Part shown: positions 1-7,723 of the stretch, piece by piece | Position numbering within the stretch: the stretch's first letter is position 1 | Layout: every line of letters begins with the position of its first letter | Source: DASUBV01 sp035763085 | GTDB lineage: Bacteria; Actinomycetota; Actinomycetes; Streptosporangiales; Streptosporangiaceae | DNA: 17,977 bases | Reading direction: 5' to 3' | Assembly (NCBI GenBank): GCA_035763085.1 | Contig: DASUBV010000259.1 | Coordinates: forward strand, 1 to 17,977 | Translations under genes and position numbers: made by a program | Notes under the pieces: generated by a model | What the model was told of the DNA's origin: nothing | Databases searched by the model: none | Seen by the model: only the letters and a program-made list of their open reading frames with translations

Positions 1-44
1 CCGGCTGAGCGTGGGTTGTCAGAGGTTGCTGAGATACTGGACGA

Positions 45-3000
45 GTGCTGTCAACTGGGCATGATCCGCCGCACGGGCCGGGCCTGCAGGAAGAGCGGGC
101 CCCGCTCGTCGGGCGAGGTGATGAGCTGGAGCTCCTGACCGGGCTGCTGACCGAGGCCGAGGGCGGCCAGGCGGTCGGCGTGCTGGTCAGCGGCGATGCG
201 GGCGTGGGCAAGACGCGCCTGATCACCGAGCTCGGCATGATGGCCGCCGCGCGCGGCTTCACCGTGCTGTCCGGCCGCTGCGCGGAGCTGGCCGACACCG
301 TGCCGTACCTGCCCCTGGCTGATGCCCTGCGTGATGCGGCGACCCGGCCGTCGGCGCGCGGCCAGGTGCTGGACGCCCTGGCCACCCGGCCGGTGCTGTC
401 TCAGCTGCTGCCCGACCGGCAGGCCAGCCAGTCCGATGGCGCCGACGCGCCCGGCCTCGCCCAGCAGCAGCTGTTCGGCGCCGTCCTGGGCATGCTGGCC
501 GAGCTGGCCGAGGCCGCGCCCGTGCTGCTGGTGCTGGAGGACCTGCACTGGGCCGACCGGTCCACCCGGGACCTGGTCACCTTCCTCAGCCGGGTCCTGC
601 ACCGCGAGCGGATCGCGCTGGTCGCGACCTACCGGACCGACGACATGCACCGCCGCCACCCGCTGCGGCCGGTCGTCGCCGAGCTGCTGCGGCTGCCCGG
701 CGTCACCGCGCTGGACCTGCGCCCGCTGCCCGCCGCGGCGATGGCCGAGCACCTGACCCAGCTGTCGGGCGGGATGCTGTCCGCGCCGGTCCTGGACAGC
801 CTGATCGACCGCGCCGAGGGCAACGCCTACTACGCCGAGGAACTGCTGACCGCCTCGGCCCGGCCCGATGTCCCGGGCAGCCCGTCGCCCGCCCTGACCC
901 GGTGGGGCGGGCTGGCCGCGGCGGGCCGGGCCGCCGAGCCGGCCAACCTGCCGGCCGGCCTGGCCGACCTGCTGCTGGCCCGGATGGAGCAGCTGTCGCC
1001 GGCCGCCCAGCAGGTGCTGCGGGCCGCCGCCGTGGCGGGCCGGCACGTCGATGACGAGCTGGTCATGCGGGCCTCCGGCCTGGACACCCGGGAGTACGAG
1101 GAGGCGGTCCGCGAGGCCGTCGCCCACCAGCTGCTGGTTCCGGACGGGGCGCGCGGCCTGGCTTTCCGGCACGCGCTGCTGCGCGAGGCGGTCTACGCCG
1201 ACCTGCTGCCCGGCGAGCGGACCCGGCTGCACGCCTCCCTCGCCGAGCTGCTGTCAGATGAGTGCCGGCTCAAGGAGGTCACCGGCTCGGCGGCGGAGCT
1301 GGCGCACCACGCGCTGGCCAGCCATGACATCCCGGTCGCCTTCGCGGCCTCCGTGCATGCCGGCCAGGAGGCCGACAGGCTGACCGCCCCGGCCGAGGCG
1401 CACCGGCACTACGACCTTGCCCTGTCGCTGTGGGACCGGGTCAGCGACCCGGTCGGGCTGGGCGGCGTCGAGCGCGGCGACCTGTCCCTGCGCTCGGCCC
1501 TGTCGGCGGCCGACGCCGGCGACATCAGCCGGGCGGTGCAGCAGCTGCGCCGCCTGCTCAGCTACCTGCGGCCGGGCGCCGACCTGGTCCTGCTCAGCCG
1601 GGCCAACCAGCGGCTGGCCTACTTCCTGCTCGAGCTGGACGAGGACACCGAGGCCCTGGCGGCGGCCAAGGACGCGGTCAACGCCCTGCCCGCGGAGCAG
1701 GGCGGTGCCGACCGGGCCGGGGCGCTGGCCGTGCTGGCCCTGGCGCAGATGGCCAACGGCGCGGGCCGGCTGGCCCGCGCCAGCGCCGAGCAGGCGCGCG
1801 CCGCCGGCCGGGCCGCTGACGCGCCCTGGGTTGTCGCCGACGCCCTGGTCACCCTCGGCCTGCTGGCCGAGCGCGGCGGCCGGGTCAAGACCGCCGTCGC
1901 GTCCTTCTCCCGCGCGCTGGCCCAGGCCCGCCGGGCGGGCGTGCTCGGCGTGGAGCTGCGGGCGGCGTTCCAGCTGGCCCGGATCCACCTGGAGCGCGGC
2001 AACCTGGACGCGGCCAGCGCCACCGCGCACGACGGCATGACCGTGGCCGTCCGGGCCGGCCTCGACATGGCTCCCTACGGTTTCGACCTGCAGTACCTGC
2101 ACTACCTGGCGCACTTCTCCGACGGTGACTGGGACCACGCGCAGGAGATCGTGGACGGGTTCGCGGTCCGGGTGGCCAGCGAGGCCGAGGCGCGGCTGTC
2201 GGCCATGGCCCTGTTCGTCGCGGTCGGCCGGGGCAGCGACGCGGTCGAGGCCCGCCGGGCCTGGCTGGCGCCGTGGATCGCCTGCGACAACTTCGTGGCT
2301 TACATCGCGCGCGGCCTGCTGGCCGAGCACGCGTACTGGCAGGGCGACCTTGAGGCCGCGCTGGCCGAGACCGAGCACACCATCACCGCCGCGATCGCGT
2401 GGGCCGGCAAGCAGGCGCCGCAGCTGATCCGCGTCGCCGCAGTCCGGCTGGCCGTGCTGGGCGACCTGGCCGTGCAGGCCCGCGCCAGCGGCGACACCGC
2501 TCGTGAGCAGGAGTTCGTGGCCGAGGCCCGGCGGGTGGTCGAGATGGCCAGGGCGGGCGCCAACAACCGCGGCCGGCCGCGGATCAGCCTGGGCGTCGAC
2601 GGGCTGGGCTGGCTGGCCCGGGCCGAGGCCGAGTGCCGTCGCGCGGAGGGCGAGAACGACCCCGCGGCCTGGCAGGCCGTGCTGGACGCCTTCGGGCCCG
2701 GCTTCGTCTATGACGCCGCGCGGGCGCGCTGGCGGCTGGCCGAGGCGCTGGCCGAGGCCGGGAAGCGCGAGGAGGCGCAGGCCGAGTGGGCCCTGGCCGT
2801 GGCCGCCGCCGACAAGCTGGGGGCGGCGCCGCTGCGCCGGGCGCTGGCCGACCTCGGCCGGCGGCTCCGGCTCAGCCCCGCGATCGCCGGGCAGCCAGGC
2901 CCGTCAGCGGGCCGCGGCCCGCTGGCCGGGCTGACCGGCCGCGAGCTGGAGGTGCTGCGGCTGCTGACAGCGGGCTACTCCAACCGCGAGATCGGCGCGG

Positions 3001-3161
3001 CCCTGTTCATCGCGCCCAAGACAGCCAGCGTGCACGTGTCCAACATCCTGGGCAAGCTGCGCGCCTCCAGCCGGACCGAGGCCGCGGCCATCGCGCACAG
3101 CAACGGCCTGGAGGCCGCGGCCCCGCCGCGGTCCGCCGGCCAGTCCCGGGCAAGCAGCTAG
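45..3161 (+). CDS. LAL-type LuxR family ATPase transcriptional regulator
   Basis: Large single-polypeptide regulator of the LAL (large ATP-binding LuxR) class, 1038 residues, within the usual 900-1100 range. A P-loop (GDAGVGKT, about residues 50-57) and a Walker-B-like segment (VLLVLEDLHWAD, about 159-168) form the N-terminal NTPase. A long Ala/Leu-rich helical region resembling TPR repeats fills about 400-930. A GerE/LuxR helix-turn-helix closes the protein (about 963-1023: LTGRELEVLRLL, then YSNREIGAALFIAPKTASVH). Family knowledge: an inducer or signalling partner binds the middle, ATP hydrolysis gates activation, and the C-terminus binds promoters. The GTG at 45 is the likely start because an in-frame TGA lies at 30-32 and only a weak GGA precedes it. 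The target genes are not evident. The gene ends tail to tail with the next one, sharing CTAG. Confidence 0.93.
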   Translation: MLSTGHDPPHGPGLQEERAPLVGRGDELELLTGLLTEAEGGQAVGVLVSGDAGVGKTRLITELGMMAAARGFTVLSGRCAELADTVPYLPLADALRDAATRPSARGQVLDALATRPVLSQLLPDRQASQSDGADAPGLAQQQLFGAVLGMLAELAEAAPVLLVLEDLHWADRSTRDLVTFLSRVLHRERIALVATYRTDDMHRRHPLRPVVAELLRLPGVTALDLRPLPAAAMAEHLTQLSGGMLSAPVLDSLIDRAEGNAYYAEELLTASARPDVPGSPSPALTRWGGLAAAGRAAEPANLPAGLADLLLARMEQLSPAAQQVLRAAAVAGRHVDDELVMRASGLDTREYEEAVREAVAHQLLVPDGARGLAFRHALLREAVYADLLPGERTRLHASLAELLSDECRLKEVTGSAAELAHHALASHDIPVAFAASVHAGQEADRLTAPAEAHRHYDLALSLWDRVSDPVGLGGVERGDLSLRSALSAADAGDISRAVQQLRRLLSYLRPGADLVLLSRANQRLAYFLLELDEDTEALAAAKDAVNALPAEQGGADRAGALAVLALAQMANGAGRLARASAEQARAAGRAADAPWVVADALVTLGLLAERGGRVKTAVASFSRALAQARRAGVLGVELRAAFQLARIHLERGNLDAASATAHDGMTVAVRAGLDMAPYGFDLQYLHYLAHFSDGDWDHAQEIVDGFAVRVASEAEARLSAMALFVAVGRGSDAVEARRAWLAPWIACDNFVAYIARGLLAEHAYWQGDLEAALAETEHTITAAIAWAGKQAPQLIRVAAVRLAVLGDLAVQARASGDTAREQEFVAEARRVVEMARAGANNRGRPRISLGVDGLGWLARAEAECRRAEGENDPAAWQAVLDAFGPGFVYDAARARWRLAEALAEAGKREEAQAEWALAVAAADKLGAAPLRRALADLGRRLRLSPAIAGQPGPSAGRGPLAGLTGRELEVLRLLTAGYSNREIGAALFIAPKTASVHVSNILGKLRASSRTEAAAIAHSNGLEAAAPPRSAGQSRASS

Positions 3162-4102
3162 GCCGACGGGGCCAGCGCGTCGAGGATCTCGCCGGCCCGC
3201 GCCGTGGCGCCGGCCGGGTCGGCGCTGGGCGAGCCGACCTGGCGGTCCCAGTTCAGGTCGTAGAACACCTCGGTGACGCCCCGGTCCGCGAGCACCGCGA
3301 GGTCCTCGCGGATCTGGGCGTAGCTGCCCGACAGCAGCAGGCGCTGCCCGTCCGGGTCGGCTTCCTCGCGGCCCGCCCGGACCACGCCGCGGACCACGAC
3401 CCGCAGCGCCGACGCGTCCCGCCCGGCGCCCGCGGCCGACTGGCGGACGATGTCGATCAGCTCGCCGATCCGGGACAGGTCGGTGCGGCTGGAGGTCACC
3501 CAGCCGTCGGCGACCCGGCCGATGCGCTCCAGCGCGGGCCGCGCCATGCCGCCCAGCAGGATCGGCGGTCCGCCGGCCTGCACCGGCTTAGGTGCCTGGT
3601 CGCCCGGCGGCACGTGGTAGAACTCGCCGTCGAACCCGGCCGAGCTGTCGCTCCACAGCGCACGCAGGACCTTGGTGTACTCGGCGGTGCGCGGCCCGCG
3701 CCGGGCCATCTCGGCGCCGGTCAGCGTGAACTCCTCCGCCTGCCAGCCGATGCCCAGGCCCAGGTCGTGCCGGCCCTGCGAGAGCACGTCCAGCGACGCG
3801 GCCTGCTTGGCCAGGTAGCCGGGGGAGACGTACGGCGCGTTGATGACCGCCACGCCCAGCCGGATCCGCGAGGTGACCGCGGCCGCGTAGGCCAGCACCG
3901 CCATCGGGTCCAGCACGCTCTGGTACACCGGGTCCATCGTGGCGGCCAGCGTGCTCGGGATGAGCAGCCGCTGGAAGCTCCACAGCGAGGCGTAGCCGGC
4001 CTGCTCGGCGCGCTGCGCGAACGCCGCCAGGTTCTGCGGCGTTGCCCAGGCCCCGGACACCGGGGCGCCGAAACCAACCTGGATGCCGGTCACATCACTC
4101 AC
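3158..4102 (-). CDS. LLM class (luciferase-like, probably F420- or FMN-dependent) oxidoreductase
   Basis: Bacterial luciferase-like (beta/alpha)8-barrel monooxygenase or reductase, cytosolic, about 314 residues. Family hallmarks are visible: an early A-x-x-AE-x-AGY-x-SLW segment, TSRIRLGVAV, a Q-A-A-SLDVLSQGR-DLGLGIGW stretch, then FDGEFYHVPP and GGPPILLGG near mid-protein, and IGRVADGW. In F420-dependent members these last segments shape the cofactor pocket; whether this enzyme uses F420 or FMN, and on what substrate, cannot be read from the sequence. I prefer the GTG at 4102 because GGAG lies 8 nt upstream (4111-4114). An in-frame GTG at 4120 would add six residues but lacks an evident Shine-Dalgarno. 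Its stop overlaps that of the convergent LAL regulator by 4 bp. It is divergent from the mycothiol-family gene at 4258. Confidence 0.9.
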   Translation of the reverse strand: MSDVTGIQVGFGAPVSGAWATPQNLAAFAQRAEQAGYASLWSFQRLLIPSTLAATMDPVYQSVLDPMAVLAYAAAVTSRIRLGVAVINAPYVSPGYLAKQAASLDVLSQGRHDLGLGIGWQAEEFTLTGAEMARRGPRTAEYTKVLRALWSDSSAGFDGEFYHVPPGDQAPKPVQAGGPPILLGGMARPALERIGRVADGWVTSSRTDLSRIGELIDIVRQSAAGAGRDASALRVVVRGVVRAGREEADPDGQRLLLSGSYAQIREDLAVLADRGVTEVFYDLNWDRQVGSPSADPAGATARAGEILDALAPSA

Positions 4103-4257
4103 TGAGGCCACTCCGCTCACTCAGCCGGCGCGGTCGCCGGATCCGTCCCCGCTTACCCTACGGGTCCCGCCGGCGCCCGCTGCGGCGGTGCCATAGGCTC
4201 CCGCTCGGGCCGGGACATCGAGATGATGCGGTCTTATCGCCGAGTGAGGGAGCCGCC
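4103..4257. promoter_or_regulatory. Divergent intergenic region with a small ACCC-TAC-GGGT inverted repeat
   Basis: This 155-bp gap separates two divergent genes and must carry at least one promoter. The only symmetric element I see is ACCC-TAC-GGGT at 4155-4165. It is preceded by T, giving TACCCTACGGGT. No convincing -35/-10 pair could be picked. GAGGGAG at 4246-4252, 5 nt before the ATG at 4258, is a strong ribosome binding site for the plus-strand gene. Confidence 0.35.
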
Positions 4258-5046
4258 ATGCAGTCAGACCCGCGGACCTGGATTGCCGCCCTGCGCAGCT
4301 CGCACGATCGGCTGGCCGGGCTGGTCAGCGCGCTTAGCCCCGGGCAGGTCCGCGGCGGGTCCTACTGCCGTGACTGGACCATCGCCCAGGTTCTGTCGCA
4401 CCTGGGCAGCGGCGCCGAGATCGCGCTGCTGATGCTGCCGGGCGCGCTGGGCGAGGGCGAGCCGGTCACCCCTGAGGCGTTCGGGCCGGTGTGGGACACG
4501 TGGAACGCCAAGACCCCTGACGCCCAGGCCGCCGACGCCATCGCCGCCGACGACAAGCACATCGCCACTCTGGAGCAGCTCACCGACGCCCAGCTCGGCG
4601 CGATCAGCCTGTCGTTCTTCGGGATGGACCTGGACGCCGTCGGGCTGGTCCGGCTGCGCCTCGGCGAGCACGCTCTGCACACCTGGGACGTGGCCGTCAT
4701 GCAGGACGCGGCCGCGACCGTGGCGCCGGAGGCGGTCGGCCTGCTGATCGACAACGTGGCGCAGTTCCTGGCCCCGCGGCTGGGCAAGGCGCCCGCCGAG
4801 CCGTTCGCGGTGCGGATCACGACCACCGGGCCAGACCGCGACTACCTGCTGGCCACGGCGGACGCGGTGCAGATGACGCCGTGGCCCGCGGGCGGCACCG
4901 GCGCGCTGGCGCGCCGGGTCACGATGCCGGCCGAGGCGCTGCTGCGGCTGGCATACGGGCGGCTGGACGCCGGCCACACCCCGGACGTGGTCACCGGCGA
5001 CCCGGCCGACCTGGCTCAGCTCCGGGAGATCTTCCCCGGCTTCTGA
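4258..5046 (+). CDS. Mycothiol-dependent maleylpyruvate isomerase-family protein (DinB-like fold)
   Basis: 262-residue cytosolic protein of the TIGR03083-type mycothiol-dependent family, four-helix DinB-like N-domain plus a C-terminal domain. The expected metal triad is present: H48 (VLSHLGSGAE) and E137/H141 in LGEHALHTWDVA, with the E-x3-H spacing of characterised maleylpyruvate isomerase. The trailing H-x-W-D is a family signature. Members use mycothiol as thiol cofactor or for conjugation; the substrate here is unknown. The open frame extends upstream to 4042, but the ATG at 4258 has GAGGGAG five bases before it and begins the conserved protein (MQSDPRTWIAAL). It is therefore the likely start. 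The gene is divergent from the luciferase-like gene and could share its regulation. It is not in an aromatic-degradation cluster, so I would not name it as the isomerase itself. Confidence 0.9.
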   Translation: MQSDPRTWIAALRSSHDRLAGLVSALSPGQVRGGSYCRDWTIAQVLSHLGSGAEIALLMLPGALGEGEPVTPEAFGPVWDTWNAKTPDAQAADAIAADDKHIATLEQLTDAQLGAISLSFFGMDLDAVGLVRLRLGEHALHTWDVAVMQDAAATVAPEAVGLLIDNVAQFLAPRLGKAPAEPFAVRITTTGPDRDYLLATADAVQMTPWPAGGTGALARRVTMPAEALLRLAYGRLDAGHTPDVVTGDPADLAQLREIFPGF

Positions 5047-5225
5047 CAACAAGCCCGCTGACGGGGATCCTGCCAGCAGGCCGGCCGACGGGCTCATGAC
5101 GGCACGTCCGCCGACGGGATTGTGGCGGCAGGTCTGCTGATGGGGTTCCTGGCGGCAGGTCCGCTGGCCGGGTTTCTGATAGCAGGCTCGCCGAACGGGC
5201 TTATGGCAGCAGGTCGGTGGACGGA
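5047..5225. repeat. Intergenic tandem repeat, seven imperfect 26-27 bp units
   Basis: Units begin at 5047, 5074, 5100, 5126, 5153, 5180 and 5207. Each has the form (c/t)(a/g)GCAGG-(t/c)C-(c/t)GC(c/t)GAcGGG followed by a degenerate T-rich tail ending TGG/TGA. The array fills most of the gap between two convergent genes, directly after the stop at 5046. The sequence from 5226 to 5294 is non-repetitive, G+C-rich and without a visible gene. The units are not perfect palindromes, so this is neither an obvious terminator nor a CRISPR array (there are no spacers). It looks like a decayed minisatellite. Long frames cross it on both strands but lack family similarity. Confidence 0.75.
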
Positions 5226-5294
5226 GCCGCTGCTGCTGGTGGCGCCGGCGGCCCTGCCGGATTCGCGCGTCAGTCCGGGCGGGACCTGCGGTGC

Positions 5295-6284
5295 CTAGCT
5301 GAGTGCGGCTAGCACCCGTTTCGTAACGTCCATGGCGCAACCCCAGGACAGCGAGACACCCGCCCCGCCATGCCCGTAGTTGTGCACGACGTGGCGGCCG
5401 CCCGGCAGCGTCTCAGTCTCGAGGCGGACCAGCGGCCGGGCGGGGCGCAGGCCGGCCTGGTGCCGCAGGATCGCCGCTCCCGTGAGCCGGGGCTCGACTG
5501 TCGTGCACGCGGCGATGATGCGCTCGGCGATGGCCGGGTCGGGCTCGCGGCTGGGATTGCCGTGTTCCTGAGTGCCGCCGAGGACGATGGTGTCACCGTG
5601 CGGGAAGAAGTAGGTGAGGTCGCCGGGATCCGCGCCGTTGCCGACGAAGAAGTCGGTGAGGCCGGGATTGGCGACGATGACGACCTGGCCGCGCACCGGG
5701 GTGACGGACGAGTCGGGGACCAGGGTGCGGGCGCCGACCCCCGGGCAGTTGACCAGGACCGGGGCGGTGCTGTGCTGCGCGGCCTCGGCGAGCGTCGTGA
5801 ATGTCCGCGGCGGGAGGAACTGACCGCCCGCGGCGGCGAGGCGGTCGCGCAGGTAGCCGAGGAACACGGGCATGGACACCAGCGGCGCCGTGACCCGCCA
5901 GCCGGAGACGTAGCCGGCCGGCAGCTCGGCCGGCGGGCAGGGCTCGAACTCGCTGAGGTCCGACCCCTCGGCCGCCTCGGGCGGGGTGTCGTGCGGCACC
6001 TTGACGGCCATCAGGCCGCGGGCGACGTGCGCACCGGCGGGGTTGCCGAGTTCGGTGAGCATGGCACGGGTCTGCTCGGCCCAGCCGGCGACGCGCTCGT
6101 CGTGGCCGACCAGGTGAGTTCCCCACAGCGCGCCGGCCACGGCCGACGTGGTCTCCAGCGGCGGCTCCGCGGCCTGGACGGCGACCGACAGGCCAGCCTC
6201 GGCCAGGCAGACGCCGCTGGTCAGGCCGCAGACCCCGGTGCCGAGCACGAATGCGTCGATGCGGCTGGGGTTGTTGGTGCGCAC
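5295..6284 (-). CDS. D-amino-acid oxidase-family FAD-dependent oxidoreductase
   Basis: About 329 residues, standard length for D-amino-acid oxidases, which oxidise D-amino acids to imino acids with release of H2O2. An N-terminal dinucleotide-binding motif G-T-G-V-C-G (15-20) is followed by CLAEAGLSVAV and SAVAGALW. The Y-F-F-P segment matches the Y-I-I-P block carrying the active-site Tyr of the family. LRPARPLVRLE holds the conserved substrate-binding Arg region. The C-terminal family signature is complete: VVHNYGHGGAGVSLSWGCA at 299-317. The start is uncertain: the GTG at 6284 and an in-frame GTG at 6299 both lack a clear ribosome binding site, and the frame stays open far upstream. No signal peptide is seen, so it is probably cytosolic. 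Substrate preference cannot be deduced. It lies downstream of the lipoprotein gene on the same strand, after a 143-bp gap. Confidence 0.92.
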   Translation of the reverse strand: MRTNNPSRIDAFVLGTGVCGLTSGVCLAEAGLSVAVQAAEPPLETTSAVAGALWGTHLVGHDERVAGWAEQTRAMLTELGNPAGAHVARGLMAVKVPHDTPPEAAEGSDLSEFEPCPPAELPAGYVSGWRVTAPLVSMPVFLGYLRDRLAAAGGQFLPPRTFTTLAEAAQHSTAPVLVNCPGVGARTLVPDSSVTPVRGQVVIVANPGLTDFFVGNGADPGDLTYFFPHGDTIVLGGTQEHGNPSREPDPAIAERIIAACTTVEPRLTGAAILRHQAGLRPARPLVRLETETLPGGRHVVHNYGHGGAGVSLSWGCAMDVTKRVLAALS

Positions 6285-6374
6285 GCCGAAAACATACACG
6301 GCACGCTTGCGGGTGAGACGGCCGCCGGCGGTGAGCTCGTGCTGCCGACGGGCCCTGCTGTCAGCGGGCCATGC

Positions 6375-6413
6375 GGCCGGCCCGGCCCGGGCCCGAGGTC
6401 GAGCCGGCCGGCC
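6375..6413 (-). terminator. Possible hairpin downstream of the lipoprotein gene
   Basis: Two copies of the self-complementary octamer GGCCGGCC (6375-6382 and 6406-6413) can pair across a 23-nt G+C-rich loop just after the stop of the minus-strand lipoprotein gene. No T-tract follows. It may slow transcription before the oxidase gene, but the region is so G+C-rich that chance pairing is likely. Confidence 0.3.
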
Positions 6414-6427
6414 CAGGGCGAGCCAGG

Positions 6428-7723
6428 TCAGCTCGAGGAGCCGTACTGGATGGGCACCTTCGAGGTCTGCGTCTTCACCCAGCGGGTGCCGCGGCGCAGC
6501 TGCCAGGCGGTCAGGATGCTGCCGTCGGCGGCCAGCGCGTCCACGTCGCCGCCCGCGGGCAGTGCCAGGGCCAGCGTGCGGCCCGGCGGCAGCGCGGGTA
6601 GCTCGTGCCACAGCGAACCCGTCCCCGAGACGTACTGGCCATGCTGACCGGCGCTGCCCGGGCGAGCCAGTGTCACGGCGGTGGCCCCGCTCCGGCCGAA
6701 GGAGCTGGACGTCATGGTCAGGCCGGCCAGCCGCAGCGGCGGCGACAGCGACCACGCGCCGCCGTTCATCTCCGATGCCACGGTCGTGCTGCCGACGCCG
6801 CTGGCCTCGTTCGCCCACGCGCTGACCAGGCTCGCCCCCGCGCCGGATCCGACCTGCAGGAGAGCGGTCAGCCGGCTGCCGGTGCGGACCAGCCGCAGTA
6901 CCTGAACCTTCCGCTGCCGCAGCGTCGCGGGCAGCGATGACAGCTCCGGCCCGGCCGCCCGCCAGCGCCCGCCGGCCAGGGCGAAGATGCCGGCCACGCC
7001 CGGCCGGCCGCAGCTCCCGCCCAGCAGGGGCGTGCCAGACGACGCGAACGCGGCCGCGGTCAGCGTCGTCAGCCGGCAGCCGCGGCCAGCCGCGGTGGCC
7101 GCGAGCGCCCGGGCGCTGACCAGCGTCGTCCACCTGGCCGGCCCGGTAATGCCGTGCCCGCCGGGGGCCCGCTGGATGGTGGCGACGTCGGCGCCGCCGT
7201 TGCGGTCGAGCGCCATGAGCCGGGTAGCGTCCGGAGTGATGGCCAGCGCGTCGGGGACACTGGCCAGGCCCGGGTCGGGTGCGCCGGTCGCCCAGCTGCG
7301 CCCGCCGTCCGCGGTGCTGGTGATGGGGGAGAAGTGCAGCATCAGGCTGGGATGGATGCCCGCGACCAGCGACTGGCTGCCCTGGATGCTGAGCGCGATG
7401 GCCCCGTTGGTGGCCACGTCGGGCGGCGTGGCCAGCCGCCACTTGCTCCCGTGAGCAGGCAGCGCGAACAGTTCCCAGAACAGGTTGGGCCCGGCGGCGG
7501 CGCCCATGGGCACAACAGCCCAGGTAGTCCGGCCTGCGGCGACGGAGGTCACCAGCGGCAGCGACACCGCGCGCTGCGCCGGGCTCGCGCTGCGGCGCCC
7601 GGTACTGCTGCACCCGCCGGCGGCGACCACGGCCGCGAGAAGCACCGCCGTGACAGCGACCGCGCGGCGCGCCATGGCCCGCCGCCGCGTGTCCCCGGCG
7701 GACTTGCCCGCTGCGCTGCTCAT
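6428..7723 (-). CDS. Probable lipoprotein with beta-propeller-like Asp-box motif
   Basis: 431-residue exported protein of no recognised named family. The N-terminus is basic (RRRAMARR) then hydrophobic (AVAVTAVLLAAVVAAGG), ending in a lipobox-like AAGG-C with C38 as the likely lipidated residue, so it probably sits on the outer face of the membrane. The mature part is rich in Gly, Ser and Trp-containing strands and has one clear Asp-box, STADGGRSW, as found in BNR/sialidase-type propellers. LMALDRNGGAD and similar turns fit a multi-bladed fold, but I could not define all blades and see no catalytic set. The ATG at 7721-7723 overlaps the stop of the upstream SCO1-fusion gene (ATGA) and has no Shine-Dalgarno of its own, implying translational coupling. 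It probably works with the SCO1 fusion at the cell surface; its function is unknown. Confidence 0.8.
   Translation of the reverse strand: MSSAAGKSAGDTRRRAMARRAVAVTAVLLAAVVAAGGCSSTGRRSASPAQRAVSLPLVTSVAAGRTTWAVVPMGAAAGPNLFWELFALPAHGSKWRLATPPDVATNGAIALSIQGSQSLVAGIHPSLMLHFSPITSTADGGRSWATGAPDPGLASVPDALAITPDATRLMALDRNGGADVATIQRAPGGHGITGPARWTTLVSARALAATAAGRGCRLTTLTAAAFASSGTPLLGGSCGRPGVAGIFALAGGRWRAAGPELSSLPATLRQRKVQVLRLVRTGSRLTALLQVGSGAGASLVSAWANEASGVGSTTVASEMNGGAWSLSPPLRLAGLTMTSSSFGRSGATAVTLARPGSAGQHGQYVSGTGSLWHELPALPPGRTLALALPAGGDVDALAADGSILTAWQLRRGTRWVKTQTSKVPIQYGSSS

Noticed and set aside
1..44. End of an upstream gene at the window start.
   Set aside because: Too little sequence to support any call; only stops in the frame of the LAL gene are evident.
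5047..5225. CRISPR array.
   Set aside because: Units are directly adjacent with no unique spacers and are poorly conserved; no cas genes in the window.
4264..5340. Long minus-strand open frame crossing the mycothiol-family gene and the 26-27 bp repeat.
   Set aside because: Composition (Arg/Gln/Gly-rich, no domain) is typical of a shadow of G+C-rich coding sequence; the plus-strand gene has recognisable family motifs.
6300..7613. N-terminal extension of the D-amino-acid oxidase frame up to 772 residues.
   Set aside because: The extension is the shadow of the lipoprotein gene; family similarity begins at the dinucleotide-binding motif just after 6284.
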